From assembly GCA_028564705.1 (NCBI GenBank), contig JAPXFQ010000344.1, forward strand, positions 439,001-503,000: a DNA stretch of 64,000 bases, read 5' to 3'. The position numbers were made by a program, and so were the translations under genes. The stretch comes from Apricaphanius iberus. Taxonomy: Eukaryota; Chordata; Actinopteri; Cyprinodontiformes; Aphaniidae. Shown one piece after another: positions 1-14,500 of this stretch. The notes under the pieces were generated by a model, which worked only from the letters and a program-made list of their open reading frames with translations, did not search any database and was not told where the DNA came from. Within the stretch, counting starts at the first letter, position 1. Each line of letters begins with the position of its first letter.

Positions 1-2005
1 CCCTAAAAGGCGACTCATTTCCAGAGGCCAACTGTTATCCCATTGCTTTAAGTGTATCTTTAGTTTCTGCTTTCAAGCCGGAGCCAGCTACTTCTTTAAT
101 GCTAATGTTTGTAATCATACCTAGAAATAAAGGACGTTTATCTGAGTCAGTAATGTTTGTAATGATGCCGCTCCTTTTCACAACCATTAAAGGATGTTTA
201 AGGACTGAAGACACCAAGTCATGAGGTTTTTCAGGTGTAATGTTTGTCCCGCTAACAAGTTTAATGTGGGCAGCACGGACTTTTGCTGCTAACAGTCTGG
301 ATGATCCTTTTATTCTTTGGGTCGAGATGAACACTCCTTCAAATCTAATCTATTTATTTATTTAGAGTCAGATTCACAACACATGTTCCACACAAAACCC
401 GGAGGTTGCTAGTGTGCTAGCTTCAAGCTAATGTCATCAAGCTAGCATACTACGAGCATCAAGCCAATGCAATTGAATGTGTTTGGTTCTCCAACACTTA
501 AAACTGAAAAATAATCTAATTTGTTTCTGTGATAGTACTACTAAAATGACATATGTCATAGTGGAGCTTAAATACAGAGTACATAGCACTAACATAAGCA
601 GAAAGTCTGATGCTAATGCTGCCAAAAAAATGGCCAAGAGGCAATAACTAATAGTCAATGTCTTAAATAAAGTTTTCTGTCATTCTAGTGTTATCTAAAG
701 CTTATCGCTTTGCTGTATTCGTCATTTCCATCGTCAGAAGGAAGTGACCCCTCAGTAAGAGCAAGTATTTCAGTAAATATTTCTTGATGCTGGCAGGGTA
801 ACTGAAGTAATCATCTGTCCCAATAACCAAAACAAGACATTTTCCCACAAAAGTGGGTAAACTACCATGAAAAATAAAACATAACCAAGCACTTCACAGA
901 GGTTCTGATGTTGGAGGACGGTGTAGAGAATTGTGTGGATTAATAATCCAACAACCAAACATTTTAACTGTTCCACTTGTGGCTTCGGTATTCTTGAATT
1001 AGGACTACAAACTTGCAGTGAGAAATAAAGACGGTGAATTCACTGAGTGTTCTGTCGATATAGCATACTTTGTCAGAATAGCATAGGCTACCGTAAATTG
1101 AGTTAACTTACCAATTTTAACCAACCTACAAGTTTTATGTTCTAACCCTAAGGTCACAGAAGGACAAATATAAATTCGTTTAAATTCCTAAATCTAAAAT
1201 ATATATAATTTCAGTTGATTTGAATAGATTTCAAACCCCAAAAGGGAAAAGTAAATGTTTTTACTGCTGGGCATGGGCATTAACCGAAGGTATGTCATTC
1301 TGATGGGTTTGCTATTTTGTCAGAACACTGGACTTCCATGACCTTATTTAGCAGTTCATGTGCGAGTACTTTGACGTAATAGTTAAAAAAAATGTAATAG
1401 ATGACAAAAAAAACTAAAAGGGTTAAAAAATATGACCAAAATCGTATACAACAATATCGCCAAAAGACCTGGGGTGATTAATTTATGCATTTAACATCAA
1501 AGATCACTGTTGTTCTACTTAGGCTGGTGCCCTTGTCCTTTACGCACTGAAATTCCTTCAGAAATCTCTATCATTCATTGATGAATATTTCTTTTAAACA
1601 TTTCAATAATTTTCTCAAGTGTTTGTTGGCGATCCTCGGCCCATTTTTTGCACCTAAAGGGCTAGATCTTTTCTTGGATGCTGCATTTGTGTCAAATCAT
1701 AGTTACAATCAACTGTTAACATCACCTGTTTTAAATCACATCATTGTTTAACCAATTTCCTGATTACTAGCTCTAAACTGCTCTCGTCCCAGCTTTTCTT
1801 TTGGAATGTCTCGCGGGTATGAATGACAGGAAAAGATGTATATTTACAAACAAAATGAAGCTGACCAGATAAAACATGAAATATTTTGAGTTCATGTTGT
1901 CTGCAATGAAGTACAAGTCAAAGTAAGTTTAGAAATCACTGCTTTCTTTTTTATTTGCGTTTTACATACCGTCCCAACTTTATCTGATTTGAGGTTGTAT
2001 TGTTT
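1..2005 (-). mobile_element. Degenerate DNA transposon, family A copy 1 (minus orientation)
   Basis: The stretch 1,460-2,005 read on the minus strand matches 10,513-11,030 almost end to end, starting with the same terminus (AGTTGGGACRGTATG). Sequence near 130-320 on the minus strand matches the 3' part of the other copy (around 11,330-11,660, for example GTTGTGAAAAGGARCGGC). The middle (about 420-1,260) is not matched and may be an insertion. The open frame at 35-334 is part of this relic, not a gene. The superfamily was not determined. Confidence 0.6.
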
Positions 2006-2552
2006 TCATTTTGCAATCAATTATGATTGAGGTCACCGGGAATAATTGTGTTTGTTACTAAGTAACGTTCATGACTTTCGCAGATGAAATGCTAGCTGCT
2101 CCCATTCACTTGCATTGTTGATGCTAAGCTAAAGCGAATGAACAGCTGCCAGATTAGGGGAATGACTAGGCTGGTTACAAAATGCCTTTTCTCATTTATG
2201 TAACTCTGGAGAATATGACAACAGACTAAATTTCACTTAATGGTAGAAAATCCCTTTAACATACATTTAAAGGTCCAACAGAAAATCTTAAGATATGAAC
2301 ATTGCAGCCAGGCTAATGATAAATTACAGCAGAACTAATTTGACATTGTCCTTAAATGTTTTACTTGACATATTTTGACAAAGTACAAATACACTACACC
2401 CTTATTATAAGTGCTACATTATACATGGTTCAGTTACACTCATTTCATCACGATTTCTTTGGTTTGGCACTTAATTCAACTTTAACAATGAACCTTCACA
2501 GAGTCGCAGGAATTTAAATGTTCTGACAAGTCACTGTTCTGCTTCAGAAATA

Positions 2553-5500
2553 TCACAACATGCCCTCAATTGTATCCAGCTTTCGGGGACGTTCTGCCTC
2601 ATTGCTCTGCCTCTTGTGGTGCTTCCATTCTTGCTGGTATTCTCTGAGCATCTTCACAACTTCTTCGTGGCCAAACTGCATGGCATCATCAACTGGAAGG
2701 TTCCCCCACCTTCACACAATCGGTGAAAGAAATAGAAAGCGTAGTTGAATGTTTGACAGCCTCAATGACATTAAAAATAAGAATAAAAGAAAAGTTAGAC
2801 TTGACCTGTCTTGCACAAATGGATCGACTTTGCAGGTTTCAATGAGGAACTTCACAACATCTATGTGACCTGAAACAAAATGTATAAAGGATTACACTTT
2901 CAAACGAGGGCCAGTCAAGTTACTTTAAAAAAATATGGAATAAACATTGTTGACAGCAGAAAAAATACATTTAACAGATGTTTTTTCTGTATTTTACAGT
3001 AAGATGAGACCAGATCTACTAGAGCAACCTTTTGAAAAAACAATTCACTTTTAGGGGTAGCTTTGCAATTCTGTACTTTTTATTTTTACCATGAAGTACA
3101 CTACTTTTTCTGGATACTCTATGCACTGTGAGTAAATTCCCTGAATTCATAGCAAAGATATTTTTAACAAAAATACATCTAGACACACAAACAATTAATT
3201 AAAGGAGACCTCCTGTTGAGCTTGTTGCAGTTCAAGTGAAGATATACAACAGGTAACGCCATAAATTATCACTGGAAGTACTTTTTACCCTGTTCTAATA
3301 TATGTATCTATATTCATTTTCTACTGTAAATTTAGGTATTATATAAAAAATGACTTAGAAAAGTCATTTTTTATTAGAAAAATGACTTAGAAAAGTCATT
3401 TTTTATTCATCCAATTTATAATATATGATGGCTTGGAACATTTCAGTTTATGTTTAATTAATCCCTTTGAAGCTGTACATGATTTTCAGTTTTTAAAAAG
3501 AGTGAAAAAAAATCTAGCGTTTTTCACTATATTTTATTGAGATGTATCTGTGATAAACTGTTTGCACGTAATCCGATTTGGGAGTAAGGAGCATTGCCTT
3601 TTTAAAAATGTAAAGAAATAAAACAGCTGTAAAGGCGTCCTACATGATGGAGGACCATCCCTGCCAAAATTGACAATAAATAAATAATAAATGTGGAAAC
3701 AAAATAAAATGGAAAATAAAAAAAATTTAAAAATGTATAAATAAACAAATATGGAAATAAATCTAGCAATAAATAAATACATTATTTTGCAAATAAATAA
3801 ATGTGGGAAAAAATAAAGAAACATGAAAATAAAATTGTAACAATAATAAATAACTGTGGTTATAAATTACAAAATATTTTATGTATTCTCACATATATTT
3901 ATTTATTTAGTCATTTATTTTCAATTAAATTTAACAATATATTTATTGATTTCAATATATTTATATTTATTGCTATATTTAATTTATTTACAAATGTATT
4001 TCCAAATGAGTTTTTGTTGGGATGGCCAAGGTTGAAGTAACAATAAAACAAAAACTTCCTGCCAATGTTTAATAGCTGCTTAGAAACTGCTCCGTTAACC
4101 CCCCCCCCAAAAAAATACGATAAATATTTCTCAATTAGAGACTGCTTTCACATTTTGTCTAAGGTGCCTTGCTATGAATACAAGAAAACAAAATTAGGCT
4201 GATGCATAACAGACAGCTGGATGTATCATTTCCAAAAATAACTGAGAGAAGTGATGATGAAGAAGCTCGCCTTCTGCTGCGGCTACGTGTAGCGCTGTTC
4301 TGGAGTCGTAGTCTTTCAGATCCATGTCCACAGATGAGAGGGCAAACCTGCGACACGAGTCATTCTGGCAGTTTATTTGTTGTTTTTGAATTACAATAAA
4401 CATTGTCAATAATTTACAATAATATAAACACGAGACTATACGTACAATTTACAACCCTTTGGAAATATAAGAATATAAAGTGATGGCATCACTGAGGGAT
4501 CAATTTTCACGTCTAAGTAAAGTCTTTCTTTGTGCTACAAGAGGACCAACATGTTTTGTGAATTTCTCTAATGGAAAATATTGTATCTTTATGACAACAA
4601 TATTGGAGCTTTTTTCTGAAATACTACAAAAATCCCATTTTGGATTAACCGTCACTGCAGGAGCAGACGTTATTTTATTGTTATTTTAGAAGCTTGGTAT
4701 GATTATTAATTTAAACTCGAATCGCTAAAATGTAGGAAATTGTTAAGCAGCTTAAAGTTAATCCGATGTTTACAAAATAACAATCAGAAATACTTGAAAA
4801 AAAAAAAAATATATATATATATTATATATATATATATAAAGGTATGCCACATGCTCATAGGTGCGGACAAATATTGGTCAAACAGCAATGGTGCAACATT
4901 TATTTAAATGTGCACTCCCTCCTCACTTCTTTGTGTACCGTTGTAAAAGACTAAATACATACTTGTAAATAATCTTGATATACAATTTCATTTAATTCCA
5001 TTATTTTATTGTTTGACATAATAAGCACTGAAATAAAGAAGAAACTTAAAGAAGTAAGCAAAATTTGGTTGGTAGACGTTACATATTTGAGGTGGTGATT
5101 CTCTACATAGTTTTTTTTTCTTTTTCACTATCCTGTGTGGCTTGTTAGTATCATAAAAAGATGAAGATTATACCTGTGCAATGTTCTTCTTTATTAAACA
5201 CAAAATAAAGAGGCTAAAAAAGAAACCTGACAAATTTTAAGGGCAATTTAATTAAACTGGCGGAAATCTATGCCAAGCAACAGTTTATGTTTAAAACCTT
5301 AAATGGAGTTCATTTTTGATTTGGTTTATTATTATTATTGTGTTATTTCTTGGAAGAAATCATTTTTAAAAATAAAAATAGGCAGGAAAAGTAAAAGCTA
5401 AAGCTTCTGGTACCTTCTCAGCACTGAAACATCCCCACTGAAGGCAGCAAACATCAAGTTGAAAACAGGCTTGTTCTGGAAATACATTAAAGATGCATAA

Positions 5501-8500
5501 TCATAATATTGTTCATCTAAACACAGAAACTACACACAGAACAAGAGCAGCCTACCCTGTTGTCTCCATCCTGCCGACGGGGGTCTTGCTTCTTCACAAA
5601 GTGCCTCAGGTTGTCATAATTGTGGAAATTGAAGTGTGACACCAGCTCCTATAGAGGCAAAACATTAAAATGTTACAAGAAAAACGCCTTTTATAGCCTC
5701 AGGATTAAAGAAGTCAAGATCCCCTTAAGTTTATTTGCAGCGGTAATTCTGCCCTTCCACCATCAATAACTAAACAGTTCAACCTTCAGTCAGAGTGGCA
5801 AGACATCTTTAGGAAACTCTTAAAAAAATCGTACAATTGTTAGAAATAAACTTTCGGTGATAGTCTGTCATAAAATAAATCATAAAAAAAATAGCTGGTC
5901 CTCTCTGATTTAATAAAGACATAAGGTTTTATCTTAACCAAACAACATGAGTGAACAATTACAGTCAAGATTACCTTTTTTTTTTACCTGACTTAAAGGG
6001 GAAGTCAAATTTTTTGCAACCTGGACCTTATTTATAGCATGCATTACGTTAATTTACTCACTCTGACAGGTTTGGTGCGACCTGAAGTCCTTCAGGAGAA
6101 GATTATAATCTATTCACAATCAGCATATAAACATATAGTTGGAGTTAATGGGGCACCCAAAGTGCAGCCTCTAAATAAGCCATTATCAGCCACAAAACCT
6201 TTTCATCTTTCCAATGTGACATGTGTTTCTGCACAGGTTGCAGAAAGGGAGCATGTGGAAACTGGAATTAGTCAATTTGGTAATTTTCCTTGTGCAATTT
6301 GGAAACATGCAAGCCAGACCTGGTTAACATTCGCAGTACCAAGTTTAAATGGTAAATGGTAAATGGACTGGACCTTACTGGTCTTACTGACCACTCAAAG
6401 CGCTTTACATTGAAGCCGCATTCACCCAATCACACTCGCATTCATACACCGACACCCAACATGGCTCGGTAGGACAATGTAGAATTTGGGGGTTAAGTGC
6501 CTTGCCCAGGGGCACATCGACATGTGACTGGAGGAAGCTGGAATCGAACCTACGACCCTCCGATTGCAAGCCAACTACTCTACCACTGAGCCACTGAGCC
6601 ACAGTCGCCCCAAGTACCAAGTTTAACCTATCCCCGCTCTAGAGAGGAGAGTGAAATATCGTGTTTCTCTGCGTGCTCGCGGTCACTGTCTGTGCACTCG
6701 CTGTCTCTACCTCAGCGAAGCTGTCCCCCCACCCACTTGAAAAGTAAAGGCAAGTAGGTGGAGCGGTTAGTGCTCCGTTTGTGCTGATTTGTGCAGGTAA
6801 AACTATCGTTTGTGCTGCTTTGGTTTCTGAGATATTAAACTTAATTTTATAGGTCATTCAAAGGTCACCGTCCCCCCAGACAGCTCCAAAACGGACCAAA
6901 ATGTTCTACTTTTTTTGTAGACTTACCTCTGTTTTGAAGATAAAAAATAGGTAAGTTACTTACCTCTTTTTTATCAGACATCTTGATCCGCAATCAAATA
7001 GTACATCTTGATACTAGCAATCAAATGCTGCCGCCAACCGCAATGATGACCCGCCCTTCTCTGCCTCGATTGGCTCTGACCTGGAGACAGTAGTGGCCAA
7101 TCAGAAAGGAGGAGGGTTGGCGGTCCGTCTATTCAAAGCCCGCCCCCAAACTGCCTAAACTCAGCAAAGGTGAGCGAGCAGAAGGCACAGAGAGAGACAG
7201 CCAGGGCGCATACAGAGACAGCGAGCGTACAGAGAGTGGTCTTAATGCGCGCTGATTATGGCACCAAAGAAACACGATAGTGAAAGTCCGGTTCAGACTG
7301 CAACTGTGATGACAGGAAAAAACGGCTGTAAAACACCCCTGAAGACAACAACAACAGGTCCGAGACGCTCAGAACTCTCTGGGGAATAGTGCTAGAGATT
7401 CATAACAAAACAAAAAGCGAAATGAACGAGTTTCGTGGCAGATAATTCCTTGTTTAGAGGCTGCACTCCTATTATATGGATGTACGCTGATCGCGAATGG
7501 ATGCAAACATCTCCAGAGGTGTTTCAAGTCACACGTAATTTGTCTGAGTGACTGAATGAACGTATTGCATGCTATAAATAAGGTCCAGATTGTAAAAAAA
7601 AAATAAAAAAACTGTACTTACACTTTAAATTCCCAACAATTTCATTCAATTTTTCCTCACATTTTGCATGTTTAAATATAAAAACTGAATTTAAAAAGGC
7701 AGACTTAGAAGAATGGTGGATGCATGGACATTTGGACCAGCAGACATTTATACAGCGCTTTTCAAGACACTCAAAGTGCTTTACAACTATTCATTTATTC
7801 TGACCTTAACACACAGATGATGGATGATAACTGACTGACATTATGGCAAACCTATGGTTGTGCTAACATTTTCTACAAAACTAGTAAACAGTTTGAAGGA
7901 ACGTATCTTTAAAATACCATTATTATCATTTTGGCAAATGGAGAGGGAACATACCGGAATATTTAAACATATTTAAATATTACTCTTGCCTGACAGAAGT
8001 GTATTCCCCGGACACTATTCCCAACTCTGTCCAAAGGTGGAGACCAACACATCACTCCCATTACGTTAGGGATCACAAGCAGTATTGCACCGGACACTCC
8101 AGACTTTGCTGGCAGGCCCACCTGGAAGATGAGATCAAGAATGCTTCAGGTGAACAGAAACACTTTATTTGAGCTGCGTATATTGTGTTTCCATACTCAC
8201 ATGAAACGCCATCTGCCCAGAGAAGTCGTACATGCCACAGGAGTGCATGAGGCTCAGCGTGTTTCTCACCGCTTCGGCGCTCAAGACTCTCTCGCCTGTG
8301 ATTGGACAGATCCCTCCATTGGCCAGAGTGGCAGCCATGACACTTCCGGATTCACAGGTAACCTCAACGGAGCAAAGCTGAAGGGGAAGTGGTCACCGAA
8401 GTCATAAATGAGTCGCGTGCGTTTCCCGTTTAAAGTTAGGCCAACCTTAAATGACAGCGGACGATGCACCGCCTGTTGGACGAAGTCAAAGCAGTTTACC

Positions 8501-11500
8501 TGGAAGTAGAAATCGAGGGCGTCGATCATGTCGGCTCCTGGAGGAAAACACTGGTGAATAAAACGTGGAAATCAGAGTTTTACATTGTCATTTTACAGAG
8601 CACTCATACGCTAAATGAAAAACAGAAAAAAAACATAAATGAAAAACAATAAAAAAATAATTTGCAGCAAATGGAAAGACTTGATGTGTTTTAGCAGACC
8701 TTCTTCTCTTTCATGTAATAACCAATAGCAAAATTTCTATCACCAGTTTCCTTTTCTGACTGAAACCTGAGAAACAGAAGCAGCCAAGCTCAATAATGGA
8801 TTAACAATAGTGCATTTCAAGAATTGAAAGTACAGTATAATATGTTTTACAGAGGCATTCAAAGAATCAAAATTCGTTATGTATGTTACACTAACGTGGC
8901 ATTGCTAAACCCAACATATTCTTGGCCTGCCATCTTTTTCACAAACTCCATAACCTGGGAAACAAAGAGAAAACGTTTCTTCACTTCACACAAACTAAAT
9001 CATAGTGCCACAATTTTAAATACAAGACATATTACTTACGTAGTCAAACTTTTCTGCCTTATTTGAGAGAGGCTGGAAATGAAAAAAAAAAAAACTTTGA
9101 TTGGAGCCAGTGGCGTAGCCAGAAAATGAAATTAAGTTATTAGGAAGTTGCAATGTTGTCTGAATACATCAGAAACCTCGGACTTGGACTACAAAGTGAA
9201 ATAGAACAATATGGTCGCTCTCATATACCCGGTGCTTTTGAATAAATATTTGATTCCCTAAAGGGTTGATATTATGGCAAATTTACACTGCATACAGTTA
9301 AAGTTTTAGAAGCTTTTAATCATGTTCATCGCATAATTGTTGCGTATCAGAGGCAGCAGCAGAAGTGAAACGGGGTGGGATCAGCTAGGCTCTGTGAGCT
9401 CAGTGATTGGTCAGCTGTTTACCAACGGAATATGGGAAATGTAGTAGCGATGTGTTTCAAATAAAACGTCTTTAATTAATAGTTGTTTTTTTAATCACCG
9501 TACATTCATTTATTGTCACATATAATGTTCTTAATGTCATTTAAAACAGCCAGTCTTCCAGAGACATAAATGTCACCTCCAATGTTTTATTTCTTTTGAG
9601 AAAGCCATTTATTTGGGTGTGCCTTGATCCAAAGTGGGTGGGCCTAAGCCCCCCTAGGCCTACCCATAGTAACGCCCCTGGTTGGAACGGTGAGTCCATT
9701 TATGACCTGCTACAAATGACATGCAACACGCAGGTGCATGGATATATTAGTGATTGCATAATTTACTACCCTGCTATCAGTTGGTACAACAAAGGACAAT
9801 AACAACTCAACTTTAGGTAAAAGTTCAGACAGATAAGTGCTTTGGAAACGTGATCCATTTTCTGTTTTAAATGTGGAGTACTGTTCTTTCGGACACCAAT
9901 GAACATCACCTATATTCAGATATTACATTTAGATGTCAAAAATCTTGTTGTGAATCTCAAGAGGAACTCTAATGTTTTCCAGACACGCATATGGAAAAGA
10001 ACGGCTACAAAAATGTTGGTGCAGTGGGTATTTCCTTTTTCTCGTGTGACTATAAAGCAGCAATACCACTAAGTAGATATGCTTTAGTCATTGATTATTT
10101 TTGATGTTGCTGGAAATACCTTAGTTTATTGTTTGCACTTGACCTAAATGTGACTGCTGAGGTCAACCTGTTTACCTTGATAAGAGAGCTGATCAAAATG
10201 GCTCCGGCATTTACCATGGGGTTGTGAGGCTTATCTTGATAAGGGAAAAATGAGATAAACACAAAAATGCTTACCCATGAAAAAAATATTATATTTAAGC
10301 AACCAAAAAGTGTATTTGAATCATCTTTTGTTAAAGGTAACATTCAGTAGAATTGATAGATGTGTCATTATGCATGTTATCTGTATATAATTCTACTATT
10401 ACTATAACTATTACTATTACTATTACTACTCACCTCCAATTGGGGGACTCTTGGGTCTAAATGGTTAAAGATTTCAGGGCATCAACTGGATATTTATGAA
10501 TTAATACTATAAACTCAAACCAGACAAAAGTTGGGACAGTATGGAAAACACAAATAGAACAAGAAAGTAGTGATTTCTAAATGTACGTTGACTTGTATTT
10601 CATTGTGGACAAAATGAACTCAAAATATTTAATGTTTTCTTTGGTCATCCTAATTTAATTTGTAAATATTCCAACTTTCCTCTCATTCAGACCTGCAACA
10701 CTTTCCAAAAGAGGTTGGGACAAGAGCGTTTCAGGGCTAGTACTCGGGTAAATCTGTTAAATAATGATATGATTTAAAACAGGAGATGTCAACAGGTGAT
10801 TGTAATTATGTTTTAGTCCAAAAGCAGGCATCCAAGGAGGTCTAGTCCTTTAGAAGCAAAGATGGAAGAGTCAAAGAGTCACCAGTTTGCCAACAAATGC
10901 GTGAGAAAATTATTGAAATGTTTAAAAACAATGTTGAGATTTGGATATTTCACCTCCAACAGTGTGTAACATAATTAAAATATTGAAGGAATCCGGAGGA
11001 GTTTCAGTGCGTAAAGGACAAGGGGGCCAGCCTAACCTGAACAATCGTGATCTCTGATGCGGCGCTGCATTAAGAATCATTATTCATCTATAAACGTATA
11101 TATATATATACTTATACTTATATACTTTGGCAAACCTTTGTCGAGTACCACAATACGTAGTTTCATCCACAAATACCAGTTAAAACTGGACTGTGCCAAA
11201 CGAAAGCCCTGTGTTAACAGTGTCCAGAAGTGTTGTGGACTTCTCTGGGTCGCAAGGCATCTGGGATGGACCGTCACCTAGCGGAAACGTGGATTGTGAT
11301 CAGATGAATCAGTATTTCAGGTATTTCTTTTTTTAGAAAAGGATCAACCAGACTCTTAGCAGCAACAAGTCCAAAAGGATTTGGATCTGTCGTGGTACGG
11401 GGTTGTGTCTGCGCCCTTGGTAAAGGTAATTTGACCTTCGGTGATGGAACCATTAATGCTGAAAAGTACATGGAGATATTGAGCACAATATGCTGCCTTC

Positions 11501-14500
11501 AAGACGACATCTTTTTCCAGAAATATACATGCTGCGAAGCAAGAGGATACAGCTTAATACTTGTTAGCAGGAAGACTGGGAAGAAAATGCACCTGAAATC
11601 ACTTCATCACAGTCCCTAAACGCCTTTAAAGGGTTGTGAAAAGGAACGGCAACATTACAAAGTGGTAAATGCTTTACTGTATCAACTTTTTAAAAAATGT
11701 TTTGCAAGAATTTTTTTTATAAATACAATAAAATTAATTAGGAACACATTAAACAATACTGTTTTTAATGTAATATACGTCAAAAATAACTTAACGAAGT
11801 ACTGTTTTCGGTTTCATTTTTGGTTTAACACACTGTCCCAGGTTTTTTCTGATTTTAAAACCGCTTATGTGTACAGCATTATAATGTATTGACGTGGTGA
11901 TGGAGGTTTTAGAACCGAAACCAGGTGGTGATGACCTCTATCTCATACCTTCATCGTCAAGAGAGAGCACATTGAACTTGAGTCCGCTTGGCTCCATGCC
12001 GACATAGCTGTGCACCTTCTCCGTTCCTGATTCATGCACAGCGATGGCGTACTGCAGGGGCTTCACACATGACTGCAGGCAGAAGGGCTGCTTGGTGTCG
12101 CCTACAGAGTGCCTGAAGAGAGAAGATGAAAAAGGAAAAGTCCGCATGAAAAAAATAAAATAAGGTTTGAGTAACAATGTTTGGCACTGACTGTAGATGA
12201 TAAAATGAGTGACTAGCACTTTGAGAAACCGTTTGAAAAGCGCTTTATAAATAAAGTTTGATTTGATTTGGTCAGAAAAACCTACTGGTCAGCTGCCATG
12301 GAACAAGAGTCGGGCTATTTAGCCTTAAAAAGATCAGGTTCAACCTGGACCTTATTTTTTAGCAAACATTACATTAAATTACTCAAACAGACAAGTTTGG
12401 AGCCACTCGGAGTCCTTCGGGAGAAGTTTATATCCAGTTCCAATCACTGTACATAACCATATAATGGTAGTCAAACAGGGCAGCAGATTTGCCGCATTAT
12501 CTGCCCCAAAACTCCTTCATTTAACCATGTTTTGCTATGAATAGTTAGCGATATTCCCCTGTCAGTTCGGAACGTCTCGGAGGTGCTAAGGCATTAGCAT
12601 CCGGGTGTTTTACAGGCTTTTAATGCAACAGATTCCAATTTACACTAACCTGAGATTTCAGTGACGTCACGGCCGTCCTCCATTACAGCTGCCGTCTGCG
12701 TGGGTTGCAGAAAGGAAGCCCGTAGAAGCTGAACTTAGTCCAAATGGTCCTTCGGTTGGTGCCATTTGGAAACACGCAAACGTGAAACCATGTTTATGTC
12801 TGCAGTAGCAGGTTCTGTGTAACCGACCGTCGTAGAGTACAGAGTGAAAGTCCTGATCAGACTACAGTTGGGATGGAGAACAGTGACGTCATTGTAATCG
12901 CGCAATCCTATAGTTGTATTATTGCCTCAAATCCACCAGGGTCAGTACAGTCTGGAACGGGTAGGTTGTGTTTCCATTACCATCTCTAAACAACTGTAGT
13001 GGGCGAGGATGTGGGCGAGCTTAGCTTAACAAAAGCTCCAGCAAAAAAGATGTACTTTTTGGAAAACAGAGATTTTGTTTTAACCAATCTACTACTTAGA
13101 CTCCCATAGCTCAGAGTTAATCGAGCCATCGTGGTTGGACATTAAATTAAGTCAGCTCCAGGACAGGATGATTGCAATAAAAGCAGGTTTTTTGATAATG
13201 TTTTTTATCACTTGCAATTTCTTCTCACAAAAAAAAAAAAAAAATCAGCCAGGAATCGTAGAAAAAAAAAATCAGAGATTTAATTTTCAAGCCATATTGC
13301 CCCGCCCTACCACTAAGTGTTTCTGTAAACATTCACCCTCTATTCTGAACCTTTAATCCTGTAATATAAGACGGGGTTTGGCCCTTGTTTAATAATGTTA
13401 GTCATATTATGGCACAAAAATAAATAGAAGAAATAGTGCATTGAAAAATCTCAAATTAAAAGTTCTGCTATGCCATTAAAATTTGTTTTTTGGTTTAATG
13501 TATTGAAATACAAAACCTAAAACAATTAAAAAATAAAATATAAATAATATTTTTAAAAAGAAATCTAGACAAAGTATTTTCTGAAAGCAGGAAGAATGTC
13601 TTGTGAACTTGAACGTAATGTGAAAAAGACTTAACCTGTAGCGGGACACGACCCCGTACCTACTGAACAGGAGTCACCAACACAAACCACTAAGCCAACA
13701 TAGCAACAGGGTGAAATGTATGGATTCAATCATATATATACTTACCAGACCCCCACGTTTTTTAAAACTTATATAATTCGCAACTCACACTGATTTCTTG
13801 TAAATTTTAGGCTGCTTGAAGTTAACTGTAGTGTTCTGCTTATTTGAAACTTTAAACTATAGCTTACTCTGAGACAAACAAAGTACTCCAGACCAATCAG
13901 CTGCTACCGCTGCTGCATAGGACTGATATCGTGTTACCGGACCAATCAGTCCATAGGTGGGCGTTTCGGGTCACTTCGGCACGCTCGGAACGGAGGCAGG
14001 TAATGGAAACACGCCAAAGCGTCCCGTTCTGTACCGTACTGGCACTAGTGGAAATGGGGCATAATAAGCATTTGAGTAGTGCTAACATTTATTGACAAAA
14101 CATGGTTAAATGAAGGAGTTTTGGGACAGATAATGACTTATTACAGGATGCATGATTGACTTCTGTTATATAGATATACGCTGATGGCGACTGGATCTAA
14201 ACTTATCCTGAAGGACTCCAAGTAGCTCTAAACGTGTCTGGGTGAGCAAACAAATGTAATATATGCTCAAAATAAGGCCCAGATGTCAGGAAAACACTGC
14301 TTTATGAGGTGGACCAAGTTCCTTTTTGGATCTGTTTTCCTCCACCAGTGATAGGGGAAACAAATGCTCAGCTTTCTCACAGGGTTTGAGTTAATGGAAT
14401 GTTAGTGGGAGTAAATAATTTGTATAAAACTGAGTTTATTCAGACACAGGCCAGGACGACATGCTTGGTCCGTCTCTCCTTGCTATAGCAAGTATAAACA

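Larger units (their letters stand above)
12329..14301. mobile_element. TTAA-bounded foldback element, family C copy 2, with nested TIR element
   Basis: The left arm (12,329-12,620) and the right arm (14,090-14,301) are inverted copies sharing CTCCTTCATTTAACCATG and the edge block. The left edge TTAA is at 12325-12328; the right is decayed to TTAT. The interior at 12,655-12,900 matches copies 1 and 5. In gls2 intron 5. Confidence 0.65.

Noticed and set aside
35..334. 99-codon open frame on the minus strand
   Set aside because: It begins at GTG, has no recognisable domain, and its DNA matches the 3' part of the transposon at 10,513-11,856.
6405..6620. 71-codon minus-strand frame
   Set aside because: Translation of the SINE tRNA head; a well-known spurious product.
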